DNA of 64,000 bases from Microbispora catharanthi (GCF_006334915.2 NZ_VDMA02000005.1:372001-436000); one strand, 5' to 3'; counted from the stretch's first letter, positions 16,913 through 25,077 are shown. The notes: generated by a model not told the origin, from the sequence alone. Numbers and translations: made by a program.

Positions 16913-17179
16913 TCAGGCGCGCGTCTTCGGCCGGCGCAGGCCCGACTCGCGCAGGCGGCGCACCAGTTCCTGACTGCCGACGGGCTCGGCCCCGAGGGAC
17001 ACGGCCCGGTCGTAGACCGTCTCCGGCACGTCGTAGTGATCCCGGTCGAAGGCCCGCTCGGGCACGCCGAGCAGGCGGGCGAAGTCGTGCAGTTCCTCCA
17101 GCGAGGAGTCGCTGACCAGATGCGACCACAGCAGGCCCCGGGGTCCCGGCCAGTTCGGCCGGTCGATCAGCACCGCCAT
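16913..17179 (-). CDS. DUF4031 small protein
   Basis: An 88-aa protein starting MAVLIDRPNWPGPRGLLWSH, followed by LHDFARLLGVPERAFDRDHYDVPE and a basic C terminus. This is the DUF4031 pattern; the function is unknown. The ATG at 17177-17179 follows a strong SD (ggggaggggcgc). The frame is open further upstream, but that part is not family-like. Confidence 0.85.
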   Translation of the reverse strand: MAVLIDRPNWPGPRGLLWSHLVSDSSLEELHDFARLLGVPERAFDRDHYDVPETVYDRAVSLGAEPVGSQELVRRLRESGLRRPKTRA

Positions 17180-17195
17180 GCGCCCCTCCCCCGGG

Positions 17196-17237
17196 CCGAT
17201 CGGGTGACCCGCAGCGAAGCGAGGACTACCCGATCGG
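17196..17237. repeat. Long-arm inverted repeat upstream of DUF4031
   Basis: ccgatcgggt (17196-17205) and acccgatcgg (17228-17237) are exact 10-bp arms around a 22-base loop. The loop contains gcagcgaagcgagg, similar to the core of the mini-ORF repeats in the rib operon. It lies 17-58 bp upstream of the DUF4031 start and could be an operator, a leader hairpin or a dispersed repeat. Confidence 0.6.
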
Positions 17238-17434
17238 TCCCTGCGGGGTCCGGGGGCCATCCCCCCGGTGTCGTCCCGGGCGAGCATAGCCCGGGGCGCC
17301 GGCCGCCACTTCGCCGCCGCCCGTCCCCCGGCGATACGGCAGCCGGCACGGCGGTGGCGGATTCGGAGCGAATCACAGATGACCGGAGAACGCGCCGACG
17401 GTCCCCCGAGGGCTGCCGTAGCAGGGATTACCTC

Positions 17435-17677
17435 CTAGCATTTCCCCGGGACTCGCTGGCACTTGGGACAGCATTTGTACTTACGGTGGTTCGTGCATCG
17501 ATAGGTGCACTTGGGCGGCTTCGGCTTCGCGTACGAATTACCGGCAGCCGCCTGCGTGACGGCCGCGCCACCCGTGCCACCCGTGCCCGCCGACGCCGGA
17601 GACGCCGCGGCCGGCCAGAGCGCGATCGTGCCGAGGAGCGCCGAGCCGACGATCATGCTGAATCGTCCACCTCGCAT
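17435..17677 (-). CDS. Secreted cationic six-cysteine mini-protein
   Basis: An 80-aa precursor with a clear Sec signal: MRGGR, then a hydrophobic core about residues 8-22, with probable cleavage after ASPASA near residue 30. A Gly/Ala linker leads to a 25-residue C-terminal module with six Cys spaced C-x3-C-x7-CC-x2-C-x6-C and rich in Lys and Arg. This suggests a disulfide-stabilised knottin- or defensin-like peptide. I do not recognise the family. The ATG has a very good SD (aagggagaaagg). No processing, modification or immunity gene is adjacent; the nearest neighbours are DUF4031 and, divergently, a lipoprotein gene. Confidence 0.75.
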   Translation of the reverse strand: MRGGRFSMIVGSALLGTIALWPAAASPASAGTGGTGGAAVTQAAAGNSYAKPKPPKCTYRCTNHRKYKCCPKCQRVPGKC

Positions 17678-18265
17678 GGCCTTTCTCCCTTCCGATCAAA
17701 GCCGCGGTGCGGCGGATCGGGTCGTTTCTCCCTCATTGTCCGAATCGCTTCCGGCGGGCGTCCAGCCCAACACCCGCCACGCGGGATGATCCAGGGAAAA
17801 TCCGATGCGAATCCCGATCCGGCGATTGGCATGGATCGATGAATGACGGGCCGGGTCGGCTCCGGAATGGTCCCGCCTCTGGTTTCCACTGGCGCGGGAT
17901 CTACGTCCACACGAGGCGCCGGACCGCGCCACGCCGGATTCCCCGGCGAATTCGCAGCGCCTTCCGTGCTTTCGCCATACCAACCGTGCGGCGGCCCCAA
18001 AATGTCCGTCCGGCCACGGCATGGAAAGCGCCCCGACCCGGCAAAAGCCCGCATAGTCGCCACATGGGCGGCAACCGTCGTCCAGAACGCCCTCACGCTG
18101 GAGGGTCAGTACGGCCCCGCGACATCCGCGACCCCGTGAGCGTCGCGGCGAAGGGCGCCGATCACACACCCGCGACGGCCCGGATTCGGGACGCCATACG
18201 GTGCGCGGGCCGGTGCGCCGCGGAACCACAGGGTCCACACGATCCACTGGTCACAGGGGGAAACG
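17678..18265. other. Gene-poor region between the Cys-rich peptide and lipoprotein genes
   Basis: About 590 bp with weaker GC bias than its surroundings and no ORF resembling a known protein. Possible frames (for example 17843-18139 plus) have atypical codon use and no SD. It must hold the divergent promoters of the two secreted-protein genes. No long palindrome was noticed. Confidence 0.5.
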
Positions 18266-18868
18266 ATGGCTGCACGAACTGTTCGATCCCTTACCGCGCT
18301 CGCGGCGGCGGCCGTGCTGACGATGGCGCTGCTCGTCGGCTGCGGCGGCGGCACGACCACCACCCCGGCGTCCGGAGGCGCCGCCGCGGCCGGCGCGGCC
18401 GGCCCGGCCGCGCTCGTCACGCCGACCGCGGCCGAGAGCGAGTACAACTCGCCGTGCCCGACCGGCGGCAACGCCAAGAAGTTCGCCAAGACCAGGTTCG
18501 CGCTGCACGCGGGTCTCGCGCTCGGCGCCTTCCACCGCTACATCTACAAACCGCTGCGCAGCGGAGGCTTCAGGGCCGGAGCGGAGAAGCGCAAGCGCAC
18601 GATCGCGAAGGCCGCGATCGCCGGCGCCTTCGCCCTGCACCAGCTGAAGGTCGCCAAGAGCTTCGCCACGGCCAATCCGAGCCTGTGCAGGGCCGTCGAG
18701 GGCGTCAACTCCCGGTTCGCCGCGCTGACCGGCAAGCTGCACAACGGCACCGCCACGCCGGCCGACATCGACGCCGGCAAGAGCTCGATGGACGGCCTGC
18801 AGCGCGACGCCGCGAAGACCGGCTACAAGTTCAAGGAGCAGAACGTCAACATCCCGGGCGCGAGCTGA
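18266..18868 (+). CDS. Putative lipoprotein of unknown function
   Basis: A 200-aa protein with a lipoprotein signal peptide: basic MAARTVR, hydrophobic core, and lipobox LLVGC with Cys26 as the lipidated residue. A Thr/Ala/Gly-rich linker follows (about residues 27-60). The mature domain is Lys/Arg-rich with likely helices (KKFAKTRFALHAGLALGAFHRYIY, read in part) and two further Cys, in SPCPTGG and SLCRAVEG, which could pair. A strong SD (gggggaaacg) precedes the ATG. I do not recognise the family; the KFAKTRF...GAFHRYIYKP pattern may identify homologues. Confidence 0.75.
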   Translation: MAARTVRSLTALAAAAVLTMALLVGCGGGTTTTPASGGAAAAGAAGPAALVTPTAAESEYNSPCPTGGNAKKFAKTRFALHAGLALGAFHRYIYKPLRSGGFRAGAEKRKRTIAKAAIAGAFALHQLKVAKSFATANPSLCRAVEGVNSRFAALTGKLHNGTATPADIDAGKSSMDGLQRDAAKTGYKFKEQNVNIPGAS

Positions 18869-18949
18869 CCGCCGCGGAAGACGCCGCTCCGGGCCCGGCC
18901 CGGTGCCCCGCGCACCTGGCCGGGGCGTTCACCCGACGAGCGGCCGCGT

Positions 18950-18964
18950 CGCCTCCGCGAGGCG
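18950..18964. terminator. Short hairpin between convergent lipoprotein and epoxide hydrolase genes
   Basis: cgcctc (18950-18955) pairs with gaggcg (18959-18964) around a 3-base loop, in the gap between convergent genes. The stem is short and support is limited. Confidence 0.35.
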
Positions 18965-18998
18965 GCGGGGTGAGGACGGCGCGGCCGGTCCGCGCCGG

Positions 18999-20132
18999 TC
19001 AGCCCACCTTGGCGAAGAACGCGCGGATGTCGGCGGCGAGGTGATCCGGCTGGTCCATCGCGATGAAGTGGTGGCCGCCCGGGTTGTCCTCCGGCCAGTG
19101 GAGGACGGTGTTGTGCCGTTCGGCGAGCCGGCGGATGCCGGGCGGTCCGCTGTACACGCCGGTCGGCGCGACGGTCTGGCCCTCCGGCCAGCCGAAGCCG
19201 GTGCTCTCGTAGTACGGCCAGGCCGACGTCCCGAACGTCCCGGTGAGCCAGTACAGGCTCACATTGGTCAGGAACAGGTCCCGGTCGACGACCTCCTCGA
19301 GAGGCCTGCCCGAGGCGTTGAACTCGTGGAACTTCTGGGTCATCCAGGCCAGTGCCGCGAGCGGTGAGTCGTGCCACCCGTACGTGAAGGTCTGCGGCGC
19401 CGCGCGCAGCAGACCGTGGTGGTCGACGCCGTTCATCCAGTCCTGTGCCAGCAGCCGGGCATAGGCCGCCCGCTCGTCCTCGGTCATCTCCGGAAGGTCC
19501 TTCTCCGCGGGGAAGCCGAGACCGCTGACGATGTAGACGCCGGCCACGTTGTCCGGCGCCGCCTTGGCCACCTCCGGGGCGACGTAGGCCCCGAAATCCC
19601 CGCCCTGCGCGCCGTACCGCTCGTAGCCGAGACGACGCATCAGCTCCGCCCAGGTCCGCGCCACGCGCGCCGCGGTCCAGCCGGTGCCGCGCGGCGGCGC
19701 GGAGAAGCCGAAGCCCGGCAGGGAGGGCACCACGACGTGGAACGCTCGGGCGGGATCGCCGCCGTACGCGCGGGGGTCGGCAAGACGGCCGATGAGCTCG
19801 GTGAACTCCAGGAACGAGTTCGGCCAGCCGTGCGTGAGGACGAGCGGCAGAGCGCCGGGCTCGGCCGAGCGTACGTGCAGGAAGTGGATGTCCTGACCGT
19901 CGATCTCGGTCATGAACTGCGGGAACTCGTTCAGCCGCGCCTCGTGCCGGCGCCAGTCGTACTCCTGACGCCAGTAGCGGGCGAGCTCCCGGAGGAGGGC
20001 GGCGGGGACGCCGCGGCTCCATCCGTCGCCGGGCAGCGTACGGGGCCACCGGGCGCGGTCCAGCCTGTCGTTCAGGTCGTCCAGGTCGGCCGAAGCGATC
20101 TCAATACGGAATGGGCGGATCTCGGTGCTCAT
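18999..20132 (-). CDS. Epoxide hydrolase (EHN domain, alpha/beta hydrolase)
   Basis: A 377-aa protein with the EHN N-terminal domain (RPFRIEIASADLDDLNDRLDRARWP) and an alpha/beta-hydrolase core. The oxyanion-hole motif is LTHGWPNSFLEF, the nucleophile elbow is AQGGDFGAYVAPE (Asp nucleophile), and the catalytic His is in NPGGHHFIAMDQPD. It converts epoxides to vicinal diols, possibly in detoxification. GGGAGAGAC precedes the ATG. It is divergent from a WYL regulator with a perfect palindrome between them, so regulation by that protein is likely. Confidence 0.93.
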   Translation of the reverse strand: MSTEIRPFRIEIASADLDDLNDRLDRARWPRTLPGDGWSRGVPAALLRELARYWRQEYDWRRHEARLNEFPQFMTEIDGQDIHFLHVRSAEPGALPLVLTHGWPNSFLEFTELIGRLADPRAYGGDPARAFHVVVPSLPGFGFSAPPRGTGWTAARVARTWAELMRRLGYERYGAQGGDFGAYVAPEVAKAAPDNVAGVYIVSGLGFPAEKDLPEMTEDERAAYARLLAQDWMNGVDHHGLLRAAPQTFTYGWHDSPLAALAWMTQKFHEFNASGRPLEEVVDRDLFLTNVSLYWLTGTFGTSAWPYYESTGFGWPEGQTVAPTGVYSGPPGIRRLAERHNTVLHWPEDNPGGHHFIAMDQPDHLAADIRAFFAKVG

Positions 20133-20173
20133 GTCTCTCCCGATGCGTCGCGATGACGGGATCGACGCTAGGG

Positions 20174-20204
20174 GTCATGTAGGTCGTGGTCTGTCCTACA
20201 TGAC
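20174..20204. promoter_or_regulatory. Perfect 10-11-10 palindrome: probable operator of the WYL regulator
   Basis: gtcatgtagg (20174-20183) and cctacatgac (20195-20204) are exact reverse complements with an 11-base spacer, one helical turn. The site lies in the 89-bp gap between the divergent epoxide hydrolase and WYL-regulator genes, right before the regulator start. Confidence 0.75.
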
Positions 20205-20221
20205 CGGGCATGCTTGGTGCC

Positions 20222-21181
20222 ATGAGTGACATGTCCGCGCGGTTGCTCGCTCTGCTGTCGCTGCTGCAGACGCCCCGCGAGTGGCCGGGGAGCTTACTGG
20301 CCGAGCGTCTGGGGGTCAGCCCCCGGACCATCCGCCGCGACGTCGATCGCCTGCGCGAGCTGGGATATCCGGTCCAGGCGACGATGGGCTCGGTGGGCGG
20401 TTACCGGCTCGCCGCGGGTGCGGCCATGCCGCCGCTGCTGCTGGACGACGAGGAGGCGGTGGCCATCGCCGTCGGGCTGCGCACGGCCGCCGCGCATCCG
20501 GTGGACGGCATCGACGAGGCGTCCGTGCGCGCCCTGGCCAAGCTGGAGCAGGTGCTGCCCTCCCGACTGCGGCACCGGGTGGGCGCGCTCGCCGCCGCGA
20601 CCGTGCCGATGCTCGCCGGAGCAGAGCCGCCCGTGGACCCGCGGACCCTGGTGGTGCTCGCCGGGGCCGCCGCCAACCGCGAGCGGCTGCGCTTCGCCTA
20701 CCGGTCGGGCGACGGCGCCGAGAGCAGGCGCCTGACCGAGCCGTACCGCCTGGTCACGGCCGGACGCCGGTGGTATCTGCTGGCATACGACAACGACCGC
20801 GACGACTGGCGCATCTTCCGCGCCGACCGGATCGGCGACCCTCACCCGACCGGCGTACGGTTCCCGGCCCGCGTGCCGCCGGAACAGGACCCGGCCGAGT
20901 TCGTCGCCGCCAAGCTGTACTCGTCCGCACCCGTTTACGAGGCGGTGGCGACCCTGCGACTTCCGGCCGGTCAGGCGGCACGCAGGCTCGGCGCCGCCGC
21001 GGGGGACGTCGAACCGATCGACGATCACAGCTGCCGCCTGCGCGGACCGGCCGACACCCTGGAGTGGCTCGCGTCGCGTCTGCTCATGCTCGGCTGCGAG
21101 TTCGAGGTGCACGAGCCGCCGGAGCTGCGCGCGTATCTGCGTGCGCTGGGCGCCCGCGCGGCCCGCGCCTCGTCGCCATGA
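20222..21181 (+). CDS. WYL-domain transcriptional regulator (YafY/DeoR-like HTH)
   Basis: About 319 aa. The N-terminal HTH_11 (LLALLSLLQTPREWPG, then SPRTIRRDVDRLRELGYPV) is followed by a WYL domain with TAGRRWYLLAYDNDRDDWRIFRADRI (about residues 175-200) and a C-terminal WCX-like extension. WYL domains sense ligands, in some cases nucleic acids. The start is uncertain among ATGs at 20210, 20222 and 20231. It is divergent from the epoxide hydrolase and probably binds the palindrome between them. Confidence 0.9.
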   Translation: MSDMSARLLALLSLLQTPREWPGSLLAERLGVSPRTIRRDVDRLRELGYPVQATMGSVGGYRLAAGAAMPPLLLDDEEAVAIAVGLRTAAAHPVDGIDEASVRALAKLEQVLPSRLRHRVGALAAATVPMLAGAEPPVDPRTLVVLAGAAANRERLRFAYRSGDGAESRRLTEPYRLVTAGRRWYLLAYDNDRDDWRIFRADRIGDPHPTGVRFPARVPPEQDPAEFVAAKLYSSAPVYEAVATLRLPAGQAARRLGAAAGDVEPIDDHSCRLRGPADTLEWLASRLLMLGCEFEVHEPPELRAYLRALGARAARASSP

Positions 21182-21260
21182 AGGTAAACCTATTGACTTG
21201 GTAGGAAATGTGGGCAACTCTGGTGGCGAAATCCTTCGTCGTCAACAGCGAGGTGTGTCC

Positions 21261-22106
21261 ATGTCCGTCGTCCAACTCCAGGGCGAGTTAGGGGGCGCGG
21301 TCCGGGCGGATCCCCGGCCGCGTCTCCGCTCCGCCACGGCCCGCGGCCCGCGGAGGGGGTGGCACAGGTGGATCAGCCCCCTCGTCGTCGTGCTGCTGTG
21401 GCAGCTCGCCAGCGTGCTCGGGCTGCTGCCCGCCCGGCTGCTCGCCGCCCCGTCGCAGATCGCCGCGACCGCGCTCGACCTGGTGCGCTCGGGGACGCTG
21501 CCCACGGCGATCGCGGTGTCCCTCGAACGGGTGCTCCTCGGCTTCGCCGCCGGAGCGGTCGCGGGCGTCGGCCTCGCACTGGTCGCCGGGCTGAGCCGGA
21601 CCGGCGAGAACGCCGTCGATCCGATCATGCAGATGCTCCGGGCGCTGCCGTTCTTCGGGCTGATCCCCCTGTTCATCCTCTGGTTCGGGATCGGGGAGAC
21701 GCCCAAGGTGCTGCTGGTGGCGCTCGCCGTCTCCTTCCCGCTCTACCTCAACACGTTCGCGGGCATCCGGGGCGTGGACGGCAAGCTCGCCGAGGTCGCC
21801 CGGACGCTCAGGCTCGGCCGGACCGCGCTCGTGCGGCACATCGTGCTGCCCGGCGCGCTTCCCCAGACGCTCGTCGGGCTGCGGCAGAGCCTCGGGGTGG
21901 CCTGGCTGGCGCTGATCGTGGCCGAGCAGGTCAACGCCGACGCCGGCCTCGGCTACATGATCAACGACGCGCGGGAGTTCCTGCGCACCGACGTGATCGT
22001 GGTCGGCCTGCTCGTCTACAGCGCGCTCGGCCTGCTCACCGACGCCCTGGTCCGGCTCCTGGAAAGGAGGGCGCTGGTATGGCGGCGCGAGTTCCTGGCC
22101 CGGTGA
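21261..22106 (+). CDS. ssuC: Aliphatic sulfonate ABC transporter permease
   Basis: A 281-aa inner-membrane permease with about six helices. The BPD_transp_1/EAA-like loop reads AEVARTLRLGRTALVRHIVLPG followed by ALPQTLVGLRQ. LRALPFFGLIPLFILWFGIGE is typical of the SsuC/TauC/NrtB group. The ATG at 21261 has GAGGTG upstream. It is the first gene of ssuCBAD; the next gene overlaps its 3' end by 28 bp. Together with the downstream SsuD, it identifies a sulfonate-sulfur scavenging operon, probably induced on sulfate limitation. Confidence 0.92.
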   Translation: MSVVQLQGELGGAVRADPRPRLRSATARGPRRGWHRWISPLVVVLLWQLASVLGLLPARLLAAPSQIAATALDLVRSGTLPTAIAVSLERVLLGFAAGAVAGVGLALVAGLSRTGENAVDPIMQMLRALPFFGLIPLFILWFGIGETPKVLLVALAVSFPLYLNTFAGIRGVDGKLAEVARTLRLGRTALVRHIVLPGALPQTLVGLRQSLGVAWLALIVAEQVNADAGLGYMINDAREFLRTDVIVVGLLVYSALGLLTDALVRLLERRALVWRREFLAR

Positions 22107-22894
22107 GTGCCACGGTGAGCGCGCAGGCCCCGGGCGCCGTACGGCCGGCTGCCACGGTGGCGGCCACTGCGGTGGCCACTGCGGTGGCCACGGTGGTGGC
22201 GACCGTGCGCGGACTCACCCGGCGCTTCGGCGACCGCACCGTGCTCGACGGCCTCGACCTGACGATCGGGCGGGGCGAGTTCGTCGCGCTCCTCGGCCGC
22301 AGCGGCTCGGGCAAGTCCACGCTGCTGCGCGCGCTCGCCGGCCTGGACGAGGAGGTCGAGGGCGGCCTGGAGGTGGACGGCTCGGTGGCCGTGGCATTCC
22401 AGGAGCCCCGGCTGGTGCCGTGGAAGCGGGTGCGCGACAACCTCACGCTCGGCCTGACCGCGCCCGACCCGGCCGGCAGGGCGGAGGCGGCGCTGGCCGA
22501 GGTGGGCCTGGCCGACCGGGCGCGGGCGTGGCCGCTGACGCTGTCCGGCGGCGAGGCGCAGCGGGCGAGCCTGGCCCGCGCGCTCGTCCGCGAGCCGGGG
22601 CTGCTGCTGCTCGACGAGCCGTTCAGCGCGCTCGACGCGCTGACCCGGATCACCGTGCACCGCCTGGTGCTCGATTTGTGGGCGGCGCACGGCCCGGCCG
22701 TGCTGCTGGTGACCCACGACGTGGACGAGGCGCTGCTGCTGGCCGACCGGATCCTGGTGCTCGACGGCGGGCGCCTCGCACACGAGTGGACCGTCGCCGC
22801 GCCGCGCCCCCGGCACCGCGATCACCCCGACCTGCTCACTCTGCGCGCGGCCCTGCTCTCCGCGCTGGGCGTCACCCCGGAAGGACCCGCATGA
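22079..22894 (+). CDS. ssuB: Aliphatic sulfonate ABC transporter ATP-binding protein
   Basis: A 271-aa ABC ATPase. Walker A is GRSGSGKST, the Q-loop is FQEPRLVPWK, the signature is LSGGEAQRASLARAL, Walker B is LLLLDEPFSALD, and the switch His is in VTHDVDEAL. Residues about 22-40 form a low-complexity Ala/Thr/Val stretch encoded by short DNA repeats (gcggtggccact). The ATG at 22079 has GGAGG 9 bases upstream; an alternative GTG at 22103 would overlap the ssuC stop as GTGA. It overlaps ssuA by ATGA. Confidence 0.93.
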   Translation: MAARVPGPVSATVSAQAPGAVRPAATVAATAVATAVATVVATVRGLTRRFGDRTVLDGLDLTIGRGEFVALLGRSGSGKSTLLRALAGLDEEVEGGLEVDGSVAVAFQEPRLVPWKRVRDNLTLGLTAPDPAGRAEAALAEVGLADRARAWPLTLSGGEAQRASLARALVREPGLLLLDEPFSALDALTRITVHRLVLDLWAAHGPAVLLVTHDVDEALLLADRILVLDGGRLAHEWTVAAPRPRHRDHPDLLTLRAALLSALGVTPEGPA

Positions 22895-23886
22895 CCAGGA
22901 GACCGCTCGCCGCGCTGCTGATCGCCCTGGCGGCCGTCACCACGGCCTGCGCCTCGACGGCACAGGGCGCGTCCGGAGGGAAGGACGGACAGGCCACGGG
23001 CCGCGTCACCCTCCGGGTCGGCGACCAGAAGGCCGGGTCGCAGGCTTTGCTCAAGGCCGCCGGGCTGCTCGACGGCACCTCCTACGCGATCACGTGGTCG
23101 CAGTTCACCTCCGGGCCGCCGCTGCTGGAGGCGGTCAACGCGGGCGCGGTCGACATCGGCGGCGTGGGCAACACCCCGCCCGTCTTCGCCGCCGCCTCCG
23201 GCTCGAAGATCAAGATCGTGGCGGCGTACCGGCAGAGCGCCAAGGGATCGGCGATCCTCGTCCCCAACGGCTCCGCGATCACCTCGCCTGCCCAGCTCAA
23301 GGGCAAGAAGATCGCGGTGGCCAAGGGCAGCTCGGCCCACTACCACCTGCTGGCGGTCCTGAAGAAGGAGGGCCTGTCCTTCAAGGACATCCAGCCGCAG
23401 TATCTCCAGCCCGCCGACGCCCTGGCCGCGTTCTCGTCCGGCACCGTCGACGCCTGGGCCATCTGGGACCCCTTCACGTCACAGGCCGAGATCCAGCACA
23501 AGGCCCGGCTCGTGGTCGACGGCGCGGGCATCGTCAACGGCCTGGGCTTCCAGGTCGCCGCTCCCGCCGCGCTCGACGACGCGGGCAGGCGGGCCGCGAT
23601 CGGCGACTTCCTCACCCGGCTGGCCAAGGCGCGGAACTGGGCCGCCACCCACCTGGACGAGTGGGCGAAGGTGTGGGCGCGGGAGACCGGCCTGCCGGTC
23701 GAGGTGGCGGACGCGGCCGTGGCCAACGCCGTCGCCACCCCCGTCGTGATCGACGACTCGGTCGTCTCCTCCGAGCAGGAGATCGCCGACGCGTTCACCG
23801 CCGAGGGCCTCGTGCCGGGCACCGTCACGTTCTCCCAGTTCGTCGACGACCGCTTCAACGACGTCGTCAGGAAGGCGCAGCGATGA
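22891..23886 (+). CDS. ssuA: Aliphatic sulfonate ABC transporter substrate-binding lipoprotein
   Basis: A 331-aa periplasmic-binding-like protein tethered as a lipoprotein: signal with lipobox VTTAC (Cys about residue 20). The NMT1/SsuA core includes LRVGDQKAGSQALLKAAG, AVNAGAVDIGGVGNTPPVFAA, AVAKGSSAHYHLL and GTVDAWAIWDPFTSQAE. It captures alkanesulfonates outside the membrane for SsuC/SsuB. Its start overlaps the ssuB stop (ATGA) and its stop overlaps the ssuD start (ATGA), so translation is coupled. Confidence 0.93.
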   Translation: MTRRPLAALLIALAAVTTACASTAQGASGGKDGQATGRVTLRVGDQKAGSQALLKAAGLLDGTSYAITWSQFTSGPPLLEAVNAGAVDIGGVGNTPPVFAAASGSKIKIVAAYRQSAKGSAILVPNGSAITSPAQLKGKKIAVAKGSSAHYHLLAVLKKEGLSFKDIQPQYLQPADALAAFSSGTVDAWAIWDPFTSQAEIQHKARLVVDGAGIVNGLGFQVAAPAALDDAGRRAAIGDFLTRLAKARNWAATHLDEWAKVWARETGLPVEVADAAVANAVATPVVIDDSVVSSEQEIADAFTAEGLVPGTVTFSQFVDDRFNDVVRKAQR

Positions 23887-25052
23887 AATTCCACTGGTTC
23901 CTGCCCACCTCGGGCGACGGCAGGTCGATCACCGGCGGCGGGCACGGCCTGCGCCGCGTGCACGGGCAGTCGCCGGCCGCCGCGTTCCGGCCGCCCACGA
24001 TCGACTACCTCGCACAGGTGGCCCGCGCGGCCGAGCAGGCCGGGTTCGAGGCCGTGCTCACCCCCACGGGCACCTACTGCGAGGACGCCTGGCTGGTCAC
24101 CGCCGCGCTGACCCAGGTGACGACCCGGCTGAAGTTCCTGGTCGCGTTCCGGCCCGGGGCGCTGTCCCCCACGCTCGCGGCCCAGATGGCCGCCACCTAC
24201 CAGCGGATCTCCGGCGGCCGGCTGCTGCTGAACGTGGTGACCGGCGGGGAGGCGGCCGAGCAGCGGCGGTTCGGCGACCACCTGGGCAAGGACGAGCGGT
24301 ACGCGCGCACCGCCGAGTTCCTGTCGATCGTGCGCGGCGCGTGGGACGGCCCGTTCGACTTCGCCGGCGACTACTACGACGTCGAGGGGGCGACGGTCGC
24401 CGAGCGGCCCGACCCCGTGCCCGAGCTGTACTTCGGCGGCTCCTCGGCCGCCGCGGGCCCGGTCGCGGCCCGGCACGTGGACGTCTACCTCACCTGGGGC
24501 GAGCCGCCGTCCCAGGTCGCGGCCAAGCTCGACTGGATGCGCGAACTGGCCGCCGCGGAGGGCCGCACACTGCGCTTCGGCATCCGCCTGCACGTGATCA
24601 CGAGGGACACCTCCAAGGAGGCGTGGGCGGAGGCCGGGCGGCTGCTCGACCAGATCTCCCCCGAGGACATCGCGTCGGCGCGGGCCGTCCTGTCCCGCAG
24701 CGAGTCGGTGGGGCAACAGCGGATGCTCGCGCTCCACGAAGGCTTCCACGGGGGCTTCCAGGAGGGCCTCCAGGGGGGCCGCCGCGGCGGCAGGGTCAGG
24801 GACCTGGAGATCCACCCCGGTCTGTGGGCGGGGGTCGGCCTGGTGCGAGGCGGCGCGGGCACCGCGCTCGTCGGCAGCCACGCGGAGGTCGCCGACCTCG
24901 TCGAGGAGTACGCCTCACTCGGCGTGGAGGAGTTCGTGCTGTCGGGCTACCCGCATGTGGAGGAGGCCTTCTGGTTCGGCGAGGGCGTGCTGCCCGAACT
25001 GCGCCGGCGGGGCCTGCTCGGCGCCGGCGAGCCCGTACGGCTGAGCGCCTGA
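23883..25052 (+). CDS. ssuD: FMNH2-dependent alkanesulfonate monooxygenase
   Basis: A 389-aa luciferase-like TIM barrel that cleaves alkanesulfonates to aldehyde and sulfite. Characteristic segments are MKFHWFLPTSGDGR, PTGTYCEDAW, RFLVAFRPG-like KFLVAFRPG, LLNVVTGGE, and LWAGVGLVRGGAGTALVG with SGYPHVEEA near the end. Compared with the E. coli enzyme as I recall it, a Gly-rich insertion (GFHGGFQEGLQGGRRGG) lies in the mobile active-site loop around residue 285. No flavin reductase (SsuE) gene is adjacent. A small hairpin (25054-25066) after the stop may terminate the operon. Confidence 0.95.
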   Translation: MKFHWFLPTSGDGRSITGGGHGLRRVHGQSPAAAFRPPTIDYLAQVARAAEQAGFEAVLTPTGTYCEDAWLVTAALTQVTTRLKFLVAFRPGALSPTLAAQMAATYQRISGGRLLLNVVTGGEAAEQRRFGDHLGKDERYARTAEFLSIVRGAWDGPFDFAGDYYDVEGATVAERPDPVPELYFGGSSAAAGPVAARHVDVYLTWGEPPSQVAAKLDWMRELAAAEGRTLRFGIRLHVITRDTSKEAWAEAGRLLDQISPEDIASARAVLSRSESVGQQRMLALHEGFHGGFQEGLQGGRRGGRVRDLEIHPGLWAGVGLVRGGAGTALVGSHAEVADLVEEYASLGVEEFVLSGYPHVEEAFWFGEGVLPELRRRGLLGAGEPVRLSA

Positions 25053-25077
25053 CGGCCCGGCGGGCCCCGCGCCCCCG

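Noticed and set aside
17843-18139. 98-codon ORF in the region upstream of the lipoprotein gene
   Set aside because: No SD, no recognisable motif and codon use unlike the neighbours; an opposing frame of similar length exists on the other strand.
21178-21204. Eight-codon ORF MKVNLLTW before ssuC as a possible leader peptide
   Set aside because: Its start overlaps the WYL stop codon, it has no SD, no Cys-rich run and no attenuator hairpin after it; it most likely arises by chance.
22152-22200. Short repeats in the ssuB 5' end as a minisatellite of interest
   Set aside because: The units (gcggtggccact) are few and imperfect and encode a neutral Ala/Thr/Val stretch; noted in the gene entry only.
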